DNA from: UBA2428 sp002343545
Lineage (GTDB): Bacteria; Bdellovibrionota; UBA2428
DNA length: 16,056 nt
Assembly (NCBI GenBank): GCA_937952285.1
Contig: CALFZE010000083.1
Coordinates: 1-16,056, forward strand
Direction: 5' to 3'
Part shown: positions 1 to 8,573 of the stretch, piece after piece
Position numbering within the stretch: position 1 is the stretch's first letter
How the letters are laid out: every line of letters starts with the position of its first letter
The notes under the pieces: model-generated
Database searches by the model: none
Seen by the model: the letters and a program-made list of their open reading frames with translations, nothing else
What the model was told of the DNA's origin: nothing
Position numbers and translations under genes: made by a program

Positions 1-147
1 GCCTACTACACCCTGGATGGCAACGCTCGCTACATGAGCGCGATCAACCGCCACACCTACATTTATTACGCCACGGATCCGAACAATAAATGGCACAACC
101 GCCCCCACAACTCCGCCGCCCGCTGCGCGACGGCGATCGGCGATTAA
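1..147 (+). CDS. C-terminal fragment of a secreted protein, probably with a formylglycine-enzyme-like end
   Basis: The window opens inside a reading frame (frame 1) that runs 48 codons to a TAA at 145-147. The fragment is rich in Tyr, Asn and His and ends in AARCATAIGD. This ending resembles the last residues of the next gene (AGARCGFTVDP), where it closes a formylglycine-generating-enzyme-like domain, so the two may be paralogues or share that C-terminal module. The stop lies 8 bases before the chosen start of the next gene, on the same strand, so the two are probably co-transcribed. The frame is clear, but the family is only inferred from this short similarity and the rest of the gene is outside the window. 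Confidence 0.6.
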   Translation, partial: AYYTLDGNARYMSAINRHTYIYYATDPNNKWHNRPHNSAARCATAIGD

Positions 148-155
148 GGCGGAGC

Positions 156-3100
156 ATGCTAAGGGCGGGGCGCTACCTCTGGCTCGGCTTACTCGCCGGG
201 TGCCTGGGGGGAGAGATCACCTACGACGACGCAGGGCTTGCCCTCGTGCGCGTCGACGCGCCCGACCTCTCCCCGCTCGCCGACCAACTCGTTCACACGG
301 AACACGCCACGAGCTTCGCCCTTCGAAATGAGGGCCCGCTTTCGGCCGAAGGCCTGCGGGCGGAGCTTATCCAACCCGAAGGCGGTCCCTTCCGTCTTTC
401 GGCCGCGGACTGCGGCGCGAGCCTGGCGAGCCAGGGAAGCTGCCGTTACTCGCTCGGCTACGCGCCCACGACGACCGGTCCCCACACCGCCGTCGTCAAG
501 GTCACCTACCTGGATGGCTTCGGATCCCAGAGTTTCGAGTTTCCCGTGGAAGGAAGCGCCGGGCACGTGGCGCGCCTCAAAATCGAGGAAGGCTACGACG
601 CCGACCTCGGCGTGCTCGCCCCCGGCCACGAGACGAGTCGCACCTTCTGGGTGCTGAACGAAGGCAACCTCGCCGCGCGATCGCTCGCGGGAAAACGCAG
701 CGGCGACGGCGAAATCAACTTTCTCGGCGGACGTTTTCCGGGCACCGGCGGGACTTGCGGCGACACGCTCAAGGCCGGCGAACGTTGCGCGCTCGTGGCG
801 GGCCTCAAGCCCACGACCTACCGAAATCACCTCAATTCGCTTTTCGTGGAATACTTCAACGGTCAGGGCGTCGACCGGGCGGGCGCCGACTTCAAGGCGA
901 TCTCGGCCGACATCGCGCCCGAACTCGTCTTCTTCGGCTCCTCGCAGATCAGTTATCCCGCGACCCTGGCCTCGCTCGAAAGCGAGAAAAGCTTCCGCAT
1001 CGTGAACTCGGGTTACGCGCGCGCGCGCGACATCCGCGTCGAGCTGCCGCCGGACTTCCACGTGGGCACGAAGACCTGCGATCTCGCGGAGCTACCGGTT
1101 GCCCAGGAATGCGAAATCACGCTTCTCTTCCGACCCACGCAGGCCGGGGCGCAATCCCACGACTTTCACGTGACGTATTCCGACGGCGCGAGCCGCCGAT
1201 CGATCACGGGCACCCTCTCGGGCATCGGCCGCAGTCCGGGTCGCTTTGACTTTCTGAGCTACGCGACCTCGGCGCCGCTCACCGTGGCCGACTTCGGCAT
1301 CGTCGGGGTCAATACGATCCCGAGCTTGCGCGTCGTGCTTCGCAACTCGGGAGACGTGGGAATCAAGGACTTCGCCTTCGGATCCGCGCCGTCGCCCTTC
1401 CGCATCGCGAGCCATAACTGCGGGACGGAGATCGACGCCGGCGCGACTTGCTTGCTCACGCTCGAAGCCCAAGCGGTCACGGCCGGAGCGATCACGGCCT
1501 CCTTGCGCCTGGATTTCCACGACGGCACGCGCGCCACGCACGCGAATCTGGCCCTCGCCGCGACCGCGCGCGAGATCGGCGTGCTCAGCTGGGACGGCAT
1601 CGCGACGAACTACACCTTCACCCGAACGCTCGTGGGCGCCGTACGCGGACACACGCTGAGCTTACGCAACGGCGGTCTCGCCGATGCCACGAACATCTCG
1701 TGGAGCTTCGCGCCGAACTCGCTGCGGATCAAAGGCGGAACTTGGCCCGGTACGGGTGGCAATTGCCCGGCGGCTCCCTTCACGCTCGCGGCCCAAAGCA
1801 GTTGCACGGTCGAAGTTGAGTTCGCGCCGACGGCCCGCGGCGCCACGGCGGCCACCCTCACGATGAACTACTACGACGGAGAAAAGGCGAACTCGCGACG
1901 CCTGGACTTGATGGGCACCGGCCAAGACGACGCGCACCTGATCTTCAGCGAAGGGAACCTCGTCGAACGCCCGAACCCGACGAACTTCGGCGCGATCTCT
2001 CGCTACCCGGAGAACATGGTGCTCCCCATCATGATCCAGAACTCGGGCGAGGTCACGGCCACGGCCGTCGACCTTTCGCTCGCGGACGGCGCGAAGGTCG
2101 CCTTTCTTCGTTCCCACGAGCTTTGGACCTGCGGCGCGAGCGTCGGCGGGGGAAGCACGGGGGGCTGCCTCGCTTGGATCTCGATCGACCGTAGCGCCGA
2201 CGGCGACTTCACCGAGGAAGTCATCGTCCGCTACAAGATGAGCAACGGCGTCGACGCCGAAGCGCGTCTCGCGCTCGAGTTCTCCGTGGGTCCCCACGGA
2301 CTGCTGCTCTCCGATCCCTTCGTCGCGCCCTTGAACGGCATCACGACCTTCGAAGTCGGCAACGCTCCGCAGGGCGGCGCCACCTTGACCACCCTCACTT
2401 TCCGCAACGCCGGCGCCGGGGCGATCAGTTCGCTCGCCTTCGAAGGCATCGAGGGTTTCTTCGCCGTCGTGCCGGGCGGGACGACGTGCGGCGCCAACCT
2501 GGCGGCCGGCGCGAGCTGCGGCCTTCAGGTCCGCTTCTCGCCCACGGGCCTCACCACCCAAAACGATCTCTTCACGATTCGCTACCAAGATGGCGCGAAG
2601 GAAGTCGTCATCCCCTCGCAACTCCGCGCCACGGGCCTGCGCCCCGCGGTGCTCACGATCACGGAAGCTCCGCTTTTCGACTTCGGATTCGTCGTGCGCG
2701 GCAACCAAAGCACCAAGAACCTCACCGTGCGCAACACGGGCGGCTGGACCGCGACGACGATGAGCCTGACCGCGCTGAGCGCGCCGTACACCTTGCAAAC
2801 GACCTGCGGCGCTTCCCTCGCGCCGAACACGACTTGCTCGGCGCAAGTCACCTTCGCGCCGACGGACATCGGCGTCGAACATCTCGCGACCCTCCAAGTG
2901 AACTACAACGACGGCCGGAGCGCGATCACGTCCGAACGTCCCCTGCGCGGCGTGGGCGAACCTCCGCTGCACCAGCACCGGGGCTGGACGGAGATCTTCG
3001 CGCTCGGCGCCGAAGTCACCCGCGGCAACGTTTCGGCGAGCGATCGCCGGGTGACCCTGCGCTGGAACGCCATGATCCCGGAAGCCGAGTCGCTCACGGC

Positions 3101-4193
3101 CTACGCCGTCTTCCGCACGACGACGAAAGGGGTCTACGATTGGTCGCTGCCGCTGGACGCCGCGGTCGACATGAACCTGCGCAACTTTACCGACTCGAGC
3201 GTCAGCCCGGGCACCGTCTACTACTACACCGTCCGACCGATCGTGCTCGGTTACCCATCCCGATCGCTCGACAACTTCGCCGAAGTCCGCGTCGTCGTGC
3301 CGCCGGATAACATGGCCCTCGTCCACCGCTGGATGGCGAACCAACTCTTCTGCGCGCGCATCGGTGCCTCCGCCATCCGTAACCAAAACTTCCGCTGCAG
3401 CTACGACGGCCCCGGCAGCGTGGAAGGTTACTACGACTTCGGGCGCGATCTGATCGTGGACCGCTTCGAACTCGGCGCCGACCTCAGCTCCCGCTCGCGT
3501 CAGCTCCCGGCCGCGGGCCTCAGCCAAGTTTCCGCGCAAGCCGCCTGCACGGCGATGAGCGGGATCGCGCTCACCGGCATCGCCTCGAGCGCCTACGCAA
3601 AGCGTTTGCTCAAACGCAGCGAGCACTACCTGGCTTCGGCGTGGGCCGATAACCTGAGCGCCCTCGACATCCAAGACCGCCAAGGCGGCGCGACGGCCAG
3701 CGACTTCTGCAACGGCAACGGTTCGTCGCTCGAAGCCACGGGGAGCAACCTGAGCTGCGTGAGCCGCTTCGGAATCTCGGACGCGGCCGGTAACGCCTGG
3801 GAATGGGTCAGCGACCGCGTCAACTCCGGCGTCGGCCTCTCGGGATCCGAACACAAACTTGACCCCAACAATACGGACCTCGACGGGCGCAGCCTGCTCG
3901 ACATCGGCAATCGCTTCCTCACCACGACGGAGTGCTTCTCGCCCTTCCTCGGACTACCGATCCCCCGCGTCGGCGCGAGCTGCCCCAACGGTAGCCTCGA
4001 GACCTCGACCACGCCGCTGCCGCTCCTCGCGAACGGATACTTCTTGGCGCCGCCCACGAATGGCGCCGCCTTTCCCATCGTCGGCGGTAGCTTCAACTCC
4101 GCGACGACCTATCCGAGCATCGCCACGACGGCCTTCATGGTGGCGACCTTCGCGGGCGCCGGGGCCCGTTGCGGATTTACGGTTGACCCTTAA
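156..4193 (+). CDS. Giant lipoprotein with eight HYDIN-like Ig repeats, an FnIII-like domain and a formylglycine-enzyme-like C-terminus
   Basis: A 1345-residue predicted surface or periplasm-facing lipoprotein. The start at 156 is chosen over the longer frame from 90 because it gives a compact lipoprotein signal (MLRAGRYLWLGLLAGC, lipobox Cys16, followed by Leu rather than Asp) and has AAGG at 146-149. About eight repeats of 100-120 residues follow (roughly 30-135, 136-250, 251-360, 361-473, 474-592, 593-713, 714-829, 830-935). Most share an NxG strand, a Cys pair around a G.C turn, an F.PT..G segment and a Y.DG strand: the choice-of-anchor D / ASPM-SPD2-HYDIN Ig-like pattern. An FnIII-like stretch lies near 945-1050. 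Residues from about 1105 resemble the formylglycine-generating-enzyme fold, with AAGNAWEWVSD near 1209 and GGSF near 1308. An enzymatic role is doubtful; such domains often act as binding folds. motA follows after 72 bases. Confidence 0.85.
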   Translation: MLRAGRYLWLGLLAGCLGGEITYDDAGLALVRVDAPDLSPLADQLVHTEHATSFALRNEGPLSAEGLRAELIQPEGGPFRLSAADCGASLASQGSCRYSLGYAPTTTGPHTAVVKVTYLDGFGSQSFEFPVEGSAGHVARLKIEEGYDADLGVLAPGHETSRTFWVLNEGNLAARSLAGKRSGDGEINFLGGRFPGTGGTCGDTLKAGERCALVAGLKPTTYRNHLNSLFVEYFNGQGVDRAGADFKAISADIAPELVFFGSSQISYPATLASLESEKSFRIVNSGYARARDIRVELPPDFHVGTKTCDLAELPVAQECEITLLFRPTQAGAQSHDFHVTYSDGASRRSITGTLSGIGRSPGRFDFLSYATSAPLTVADFGIVGVNTIPSLRVVLRNSGDVGIKDFAFGSAPSPFRIASHNCGTEIDAGATCLLTLEAQAVTAGAITASLRLDFHDGTRATHANLALAATAREIGVLSWDGIATNYTFTRTLVGAVRGHTLSLRNGGLADATNISWSFAPNSLRIKGGTWPGTGGNCPAAPFTLAAQSSCTVEVEFAPTARGATAATLTMNYYDGEKANSRRLDLMGTGQDDAHLIFSEGNLVERPNPTNFGAISRYPENMVLPIMIQNSGEVTATAVDLSLADGAKVAFLRSHELWTCGASVGGGSTGGCLAWISIDRSADGDFTEEVIVRYKMSNGVDAEARLALEFSVGPHGLLLSDPFVAPLNGITTFEVGNAPQGGATLTTLTFRNAGAGAISSLAFEGIEGFFAVVPGGTTCGANLAAGASCGLQVRFSPTGLTTQNDLFTIRYQDGAKEVVIPSQLRATGLRPAVLTITEAPLFDFGFVVRGNQSTKNLTVRNTGGWTATTMSLTALSAPYTLQTTCGASLAPNTTCSAQVTFAPTDIGVEHLATLQVNYNDGRSAITSERPLRGVGEPPLHQHRGWTEIFALGAEVTRGNVSASDRRVTLRWNAMIPEAESLTAYAVFRTTTKGVYDWSLPLDAAVDMNLRNFTDSSVSPGTVYYYTVRPIVLGYPSRSLDNFAEVRVVVPPDNMALVHRWMANQLFCARIGASAIRNQNFRCSYDGPGSVEGYYDFGRDLIVDRFELGADLSSRSRQLPAAGLSQVSAQAACTAMSGIALTGIASSAYAKRLLKRSEHYLASAWADNLSALDIQDRQGGATASDFCNGNGSSLEATGSNLSCVSRFGISDAAGNAWEWVSDRVNSGVGLSGSEHKLDPNNTDLDGRSLLDIGNRFLTTTECFSPFLGLPIPRVGASCPNGSLETSTTPLPLLANGYFLAPPTNGAAFPIVGGSFNSATTYPSIATTAFMVATFAGAGARCGFTVDP

Positions 4194-4201
4194 GACAGCC
4201 G

Positions 4202-4225
4202 AAAGCGTGTCACGGCTCACGACAC
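4202..4225 (+). promoter_or_regulatory. Candidate operator A upstream of motA
   Basis: The core GTGTCACGGCTCACGACAC at 4207-4225 has 5-base inverted arms GTGTC/GACAC and is preceded by AAAGC. It lies 40 bases before the motA start, just after the stop of the giant lipoprotein gene. Over 24 bases it matches the element at 11395-11418 at 20 positions and the one at 8574-8597 at 17. The placement suggests an operator or an activator site for motAB. No clean sigma-70 promoter is obvious next to it. Confidence 0.4.
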
Positions 4226-4265
4226 ATGCCCTCAGGGTCCTCCGGACACCTTAGAATGATCCCCC

Positions 4266-5057
4266 ATGAACTTGATCAACGTCGTCGGCATTCTCTTCGC
4301 CATCGCGGTCATGCTCGTCTCCATGATCTGGGGCAACCCGAGCCCCATGAAGCTCGTCGATCCCCACGCCATGATCGTCGTGCTCGTGGGCACCGCGGCC
4401 TGCGTGGGCGTGGCGTTCCAGCTCAACAAAGCGAGCCGAATGATCCTCATCTTCTTTCGCAACATGCTGGGATCGAAGAAGGCCGACGCCCGACAAGTCA
4501 TCGCGGAACTCATGAAGTTCGCCGACGCCTACCGTAATCAAGGCGCGCAGCTCGACGGCTTGCTCCAAGGCACGAAGGATCCCTTCCTTCGCGAAGCCAT
4601 GACGGCGCTCAAGGACGAAGTGCTCGAGCCCAAGCAACTCGTGCGCGTGCTCCGCACCCGGGTCGAGACGACCTTCGAGCGCTACAACGACGAAGCCAAG
4701 ATGTTCGCGGCCTGCGGCAAGTATCCGCCGGCCATGGGCCTCATGGGCGCGGTGCTCGGGATGATCGCGCTGCTTGGCACGCTGGGCACGCCGGGCGCCG
4801 AGAAGAACATCGGCCCCGCCATGTCGGTTGCACTCGTGGCGACCCTCTACGGCATCGCCTTCGCGAACCTCTTCGTGATTCCGATCGGCGAGAACCTGCA
4901 AGAGAGCGCGAAGGCCCTGCGCGCCAAGAACACGATCATCGTCGAGGGCGTGCGCCTGATCGCGGCCCACACGAACCCGATCGTGCTCGCGGAAGAACTG
5001 AATTCCTTCCTGCTACCTTCGGAGCGGCTCGACTGGAAGAAGTTGAGCGGAGCCTAA
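4266..5057 (+). CDS. motA: MotA-family stator protein
   Basis: A 263-residue inner-membrane protein of the MotA/PomA (TolQ/ExbB-related) family, which forms the ion channel and force generator with MotB. It has predicted membrane helices near residues 4-22, 34-52, 155-172 and 185-207, with a long cytoplasmic loop in between (about 53-150). The family hallmark GKYPPAMGLMGAVLGMIALLG spans 151-171 and IGPAMSVALVATLYG spans 182-196. In these helices Ala162 sits where PomA-type sodium stators carry Thr, and Thr193 follows Ala192. This mildly favours protons but does not settle the ion. The ribosome binding site is poor (ATCCCCC directly before the ATG), yet the start matches the first helix. motB follows after 3 bases. 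Confidence 0.93.
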   Translation: MNLINVVGILFAIAVMLVSMIWGNPSPMKLVDPHAMIVVLVGTAACVGVAFQLNKASRMILIFFRNMLGSKKADARQVIAELMKFADAYRNQGAQLDGLLQGTKDPFLREAMTALKDEVLEPKQLVRVLRTRVETTFERYNDEAKMFAACGKYPPAMGLMGAVLGMIALLGTLGTPGAEKNIGPAMSVALVATLYGIAFANLFVIPIGENLQESAKALRAKNTIIVEGVRLIAAHTNPIVLAEELNSFLLPSERLDWKKLSGA

Positions 5058-5060
5058 GCG

Positions 5061-5834
5061 ATGGCCCACGAACCAACGGGTACCGACGAGCACGACGACG
5101 ACGACGCCCACTCTCATCGCGGGCACGGCGGCGGTCACGAGGAAGGCGGCCACGGGGAGCCTTGGCTCGTTTCCTACGCCGACCTCATGACGTTGCTCTT
5201 TGGCTTCTTCGTTCTCATGTACAGTTTCGAGGCCGCCAAGAAGGGCGCCGCGCAAGACATCGACCCCGAAACGGTCAACGTGAAGAAGGAACTCGCCCGC
5301 TACTTCGGCGGCAGCTACGTCGATCCGCTCGACGCCGTCGCCAAGGACATCGGGCAGGCCATCGAGTCCGCGGGCATGGGATCGGAAACGACGCTCACGC
5401 AAACCGCGAACGGCTTTAAGATCGAGTTCACGAGCACGGTCATCTTCCGACCCGGCGAGACCGAGATCGGTCCCAAGGCGAAACCCGTCATCGAGACCTT
5501 GGCCCAGCTCATCCTCGTCAAGGGAGAGAACTTTAAGATCCGCGTGGAAGGCTACACGGACGATTCGCCGGTCGGGGCGCGCAGCCCCTACCCCTCGAAC
5601 TGGGAGCTCAGTGCCGCCCGCGCGGCCTCCGTGGTGCGCATCTTCGAAGGTGCCGGACACAACCCCGAGAACCTGACGGCCATCGGATTCGGATCGACGC
5701 GCGCGCTCGGAGCCAATCGCGGCGAGGACGGCAAACCCGATCCCGCGGCCCAGGCCCGCAATCGGCGCGTCGTGCTGTACGTGGTGAACGACGGCGTCCC
5801 CGCGCCCGAAGCGAGCGCGACGCCGGGCGGATAG
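5061..5834 (+). CDS. motB: MotB-family stator protein with OmpA-like peptidoglycan-binding domain
   Basis: A 257-residue partner of MotA that anchors the stator to peptidoglycan. A single membrane helix (about 35-55) begins with PWLVSYADLMTLLFGFFVLM; Asp41 is the ion-carrying residue expected for the family. The C-terminal domain (about 125-248) is OmpA-like, with GYTDDSPV, a NWELSAARA segment and a final ARNRRVVLYV, which together bind the peptide stem of peptidoglycan. The cytoplasmic N-terminus is unusual: residues 8-33 are almost all His, Asp, Glu and Gly, unlike the basic N-terminus of Escherichia coli MotB. A GGAG at 5049-5052 lies 8 bases before the ATG. The gene is co-transcribed with motA and converges on the gene ending at 5847 with 12 bases between stops. 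Confidence 0.93.
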   Translation: MAHEPTGTDEHDDDDAHSHRGHGGGHEEGGHGEPWLVSYADLMTLLFGFFVLMYSFEAAKKGAAQDIDPETVNVKKELARYFGGSYVDPLDAVAKDIGQAIESAGMGSETTLTQTANGFKIEFTSTVIFRPGETEIGPKAKPVIETLAQLILVKGENFKIRVEGYTDDSPVGARSPYPSNWELSAARAASVVRIFEGAGHNPENLTAIGFGSTRALGANRGEDGKPDPAAQARNRRVVLYVVNDGVPAPEASATPGG

Positions 5835-5846
5835 ACGCGGAGATCC

Positions 5847-7865
5847 TTACGCGGCTTTGAGTTCGTGAACGTTATCGGGCGGCGGCGAACCCTCGTCGCC
5901 ACCTCCATCACCGCCGGACGACGAATCCGAGTTCGTCGAAGCCGTCGCGCCCAGGCACTCCTCGCGCCACGCGAGCACGACCTCACGCGCATCCTGCGCG
6001 ACGGGCGGAGCGCTGGGCAGGAGCTTGCGCGCGTTCTCGGCGAAAGACTTCCAAACCTCTTCGTTCTCTTCGGGCTTGGGCGGGTTGCGGCGCAGTCCCT
6101 CGAGTTCGATGTCGAGCATCTCGCGGAGCTTGGTGCCGGGCGCCGCCACGAGCCCGTTCAGGCGCGTCCCGAGGGGAGCCTCGCCGAGCGAGACGATGAG
6201 CCGAGCCTTCGCGGCGGTCGGCAGCGTCTTCAACAGCACGTCGAAACTTTCGTTCTTGAGGCGTTCCAGGAGGAAAGCCGGGAAACGGCGAAGCGTGACT
6301 TCGGCGAAGCGATCGGGATCGGCGGTGCGCGCCAAGGCCTCGAGCACGTAGACCTCGCGCTTGGGATCGGCGACTTCGAGCAAGCGCTCGAGCGAGCGCG
6401 CGAAGGGCGGCGGCTGCGATTGACGCTCGAGATCTTTCGCCTTCGCCTTGAAGCGCTCGGCCAGCTCGGCGAGGCGGCTCACGTCGAGCGCCACGCCGGA
6501 GCGAATGATCGCGGGCATCTGATCGTCGGAGCACGCGGAAAGAAAACGAGACGTCGCGTGCACGGAGAGGACGTTCACGAAGAAGGCTCCGAAGTCGGCG
6601 TCTTCCGCAACCCACGCGGCCACGGCCTCGGGGCGTACGCGCAGCAGCAGCTCGCGCGCTTCGTCGTCGAGACCGATGTCGGGAACGACGAGGTCCGTCA
6701 CGATGCCACGGCGAACGTCCTCGGCGGCGCGACGACGCTCGTCCGCGGAGTTCTCCCCCTCCAGGGCTTCTTGCCAAACGCTCCGCTCTTGATCACTCAA
6801 ACCTTGGATGAGTTCACGCAAGACGGCTTCGGAAACCGCGCTCGCCAAGTAGCGCAGACGCGCCTGCGCCTCGGCCGTGCCCTCGCTCAACCAGACTTTC
6901 ACGAGAAGGAGCGAACGCTTGGGAAAATTCTTGTGGTAGTTCTCGAAACGGGTTCCGACCTCGCCGAGTTCCGACGGGGCCGTGTCCGCGCCCGCGGCGC
7001 GGGGCGCCTCGACGAGGGTCGGAGTCGGGGCCGGCGGCGGAGGCGGCGGAAGCGCGGGCATCGGGGCCGGCGCGGGAGGCGCGGCGGCCGGGGCGTCGGA
7101 CTTGCGACCGGCCGCGAGTTTGAGCCCCATGAACAAGAGACCGCCCAAGAAGAGCGCGGGCAACAAAGTCATGGGCAAACGCGCGAGCGTCAGCATGAGT
7201 TCGTTCTTCCATCCGGGCTCTTCCGGACGCTGACGCGGAGAACTAAGATCCACGCTTTCGATGCGGAAGCGCGGTTTGATCGCGCCGCCGAGGTTGAACT
7301 TCATTCCGTCGAGCAGCGATTGAACCTGGGCCTTGCGGGGCTCGGCGAGCGACTTGTCCAGCAGCACCGTGATCTCGACGCTCTCGAGGTACCCGAAGAG
7401 GTTCGTCTTTTGCACGACCTCGAGCGGATTCACGGGCGGTGGCGCGGTCGCGTTCATCGCGCCGGCCGAAGACTCGAGCGCGGCCGATCCCGGCAGGGGC
7501 GCCACTAAACCGAGCTTGGAAAAGAGGAAGTATTCCTCGGCATCTTTGTCGGGAAGGATGTCGGCGACTCTCACGGATCCGCCCAGGGGCCGGTTCTCGG
7601 TGGGCGTCTCTCCGCGGGAAGGATTCGCGCCGCCCGAGAGCTTCGCGTCGAAGGGCTTCGTGCGGACCTCGACTTCGACGGAGTACTCTCCGTCCTCGAG
7701 CACGCGCGAAAGCGAACGCTCCACGTGGCCGCGCAGACGATCCACGAGATTTTGTTTCTGCCAGTCGACCGAAGCCGGCGAAGAAGCGTCGGCTTCGGCG
7801 CGCGTGGGCCCGACGGCCAACGCGAGCATCCAAAGCAATCCGAGCTTTCCGCCGATTCTCGTCAC
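5847..7865 (-). CDS. FliF/FliG-like chimeric membrane protein, candidate rotor ring subunit
   Basis: A 672-residue protein starting at GTG (7865-7863) that overlaps the upstream stop as GTGA, so translation is coupled. Signal peptide about 1-24 (LGLLWMLALAVGPTRAEA). The periplasmic part (25-228) carries two FliF-like ring-building signatures: LVDRLRGHVERSLSRVLEDG then YSVEVEV (40-67), and GYLESVEITVLLDKSLAEP (158-176). One membrane helix lies near 231-250, then a Pro/Ala linker (258-290). The cytoplasmic part (300-600) is helical; FENYHKNFPKRSLLLVKVWL (307-326) recalls the FliF tail and FliG-type repeats, and FPAFLLERLKNESFDVLLKTL (528-548) recalls the start of the FliG C-terminal domain. The charged Asp-Asp pair of classical FliG is not evident. 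The tail is Ser/Gly-rich. The assignment rests on pattern similarity, and a diverged FliF alone is possible. Confidence 0.6.
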   Translation of the reverse strand: MTRIGGKLGLLWMLALAVGPTRAEADASSPASVDWQKQNLVDRLRGHVERSLSRVLEDGEYSVEVEVRTKPFDAKLSGGANPSRGETPTENRPLGGSVRVADILPDKDAEEYFLFSKLGLVAPLPGSAALESSAGAMNATAPPPVNPLEVVQKTNLFGYLESVEITVLLDKSLAEPRKAQVQSLLDGMKFNLGGAIKPRFRIESVDLSSPRQRPEEPGWKNELMLTLARLPMTLLPALFLGGLLFMGLKLAAGRKSDAPAAAPPAPAPMPALPPPPPPAPTPTLVEAPRAAGADTAPSELGEVGTRFENYHKNFPKRSLLLVKVWLSEGTAEAQARLRYLASAVSEAVLRELIQGLSDQERSVWQEALEGENSADERRRAAEDVRRGIVTDLVVPDIGLDDEARELLLRVRPEAVAAWVAEDADFGAFFVNVLSVHATSRFLSACSDDQMPAIIRSGVALDVSRLAELAERFKAKAKDLERQSQPPPFARSLERLLEVADPKREVYVLEALARTADPDRFAEVTLRRFPAFLLERLKNESFDVLLKTLPTAAKARLIVSLGEAPLGTRLNGLVAAPGTKLREMLDIELEGLRRNPPKPEENEEVWKSFAENARKLLPSAPPVAQDAREVVLAWREECLGATASTNSDSSSGGDGGGDEGSPPPDNVHELKAA

Positions 7866-8524
7866 GGCTTGCCGCTTTCCGCCGGCGCTCGACCCGGGCT
7901 TGCCCCCGCGCCTTCCGGCTTCGCGATTCCCAAGCGGGACTCGAGCAGGGCCTTCATTCGGAAGGCATCGACGTTCTGGGGATTGAGGGCGACGGCGCCG
8001 CGGTAGATATCGAGCGCCCCGTTGAAGTCTTTCTTGAGAAAACGAATGCTACCGAGAAACTCCGGGATCGCGCTCACGCGCGGGAACTTTTCGCGAAGGG
8101 CACCCAGGCGTCTTTCGGCCGCGTCGTACTGTTCGGAGCGAATCTCGCGCTGGGCCTCGAACAAACCCGCGATGAGGGAATCGAAGTCCCGCATGAGCGC
8201 AAGGTCACTCGAAACGTCGAGAGTCACGAACAAGTCGATGTCGGCCGACGCCTTCGTGATCACGAAGCTTTTCGTCTCGAAGCCTTCTTTACGGACTTCG
8301 ATCACGAAAACTTCGGACTGCACGTAGCTCGAAGCGATCTGGCTCACGGGCATCTCAAAGGGGGTCTTACCGATACGGTTGGCCTTGTCGCCCTTCAGGC
8401 TCTTCACGAAGACCTCGGACTCGCTCGGCTGGCTCTTGATAAGCAACGCCGAAGCCATGCCGTCCGTCGCGCGGAACGCGAGGAGCACGACGAACGTAAG
8501 CATCAAGACGCGAAATCTGGGCAT
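7862..8524 (-). CDS. Periplasmic PEGA-domain and TPR protein
   Basis: A 220-residue exported protein. The ATG at 8524 is preferred over a TTG at 8575 because it starts a proper signal peptide (PRFRVLMLTFVVLLAF, cleavage near MASA, residue 26). Residues 27-105 form a PEGA-like beta domain (LLIKSQPSESEVFVKS, then IGKTPFEMPVS), a fold typical of surface or periplasmic scaffold proteins. Residues 118-200 are TPR-like helices (EQYDAAERRLGALREKFP and FNGALDIYRGAVALNPQN), a protein-protein interaction platform. The C-terminus is Ala/Pro/Gly-rich. Its stop overlaps the GTG start of the FliF/FliG-like gene by 4 bases, so the two are one operon and probably partners. The Shine-Dalgarno signal is weak. 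A short hairpin (TTCGG/CCGAA, 8535-8550) sits in the leader. Confidence 0.75.
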   Translation of the reverse strand: MPRFRVLMLTFVVLLAFRATDGMASALLIKSQPSESEVFVKSLKGDKANRIGKTPFEMPVSQIASSYVQSEVFVIEVRKEGFETKSFVITKASADIDLFVTLDVSSDLALMRDFDSLIAGLFEAQREIRSEQYDAAERRLGALREKFPRVSAIPEFLGSIRFLKKDFNGALDIYRGAVALNPQNVDAFRMKALLESRLGIAKPEGAGASPGRAPAESGKP

Positions 8525-8573
8525 CTTTAAGTGTTTCGGAACTCCCCGAACGGAGATTAACCCAATACGGGAC

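Noticed and set aside
1662..3854. A 730-codon open frame on the minus strand
   Set aside because: It is a shadow of the giant lipoprotein gene: the composition is Arg/Val/Ala/Glu-rich with no domain, and the plus frame has clear repeats, a signal peptide and a family-like C-terminus.
4202..4225. Operator A read as a sigma-28 flagellar promoter (nAAA, 15 bases, CGACAC)
   Set aside because: The -10 match to CGATAA is poor, the spacer is more conserved than the hexamers, and the copy at 11395-11418 points the opposite way relative to its gene.
4266..5834. Zorya anti-phage system (ZorA/ZorB are MotA/MotB-like)
   Set aside because: MotA here is of normal length without the long ZorA tail, and no ZorC, ZorD or ZorE-like gene is nearby.
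5865..7508. A 547-codon open frame on the plus strand
   Set aside because: Its product is Arg/Glu/His-rich without motifs and lies opposite the FliF/FliG-like gene, which has a signal peptide, a membrane helix and coupled translation.
5847..7865. Type III secretion ring protein (YscJ type) instead of a FliF-like one
   Set aside because: It lacks the lipoprotein Cys of YscJ, has a large helical cytoplasmic part, and no secretion genes are near; a MotAB neighbour favours the flagellar branch.
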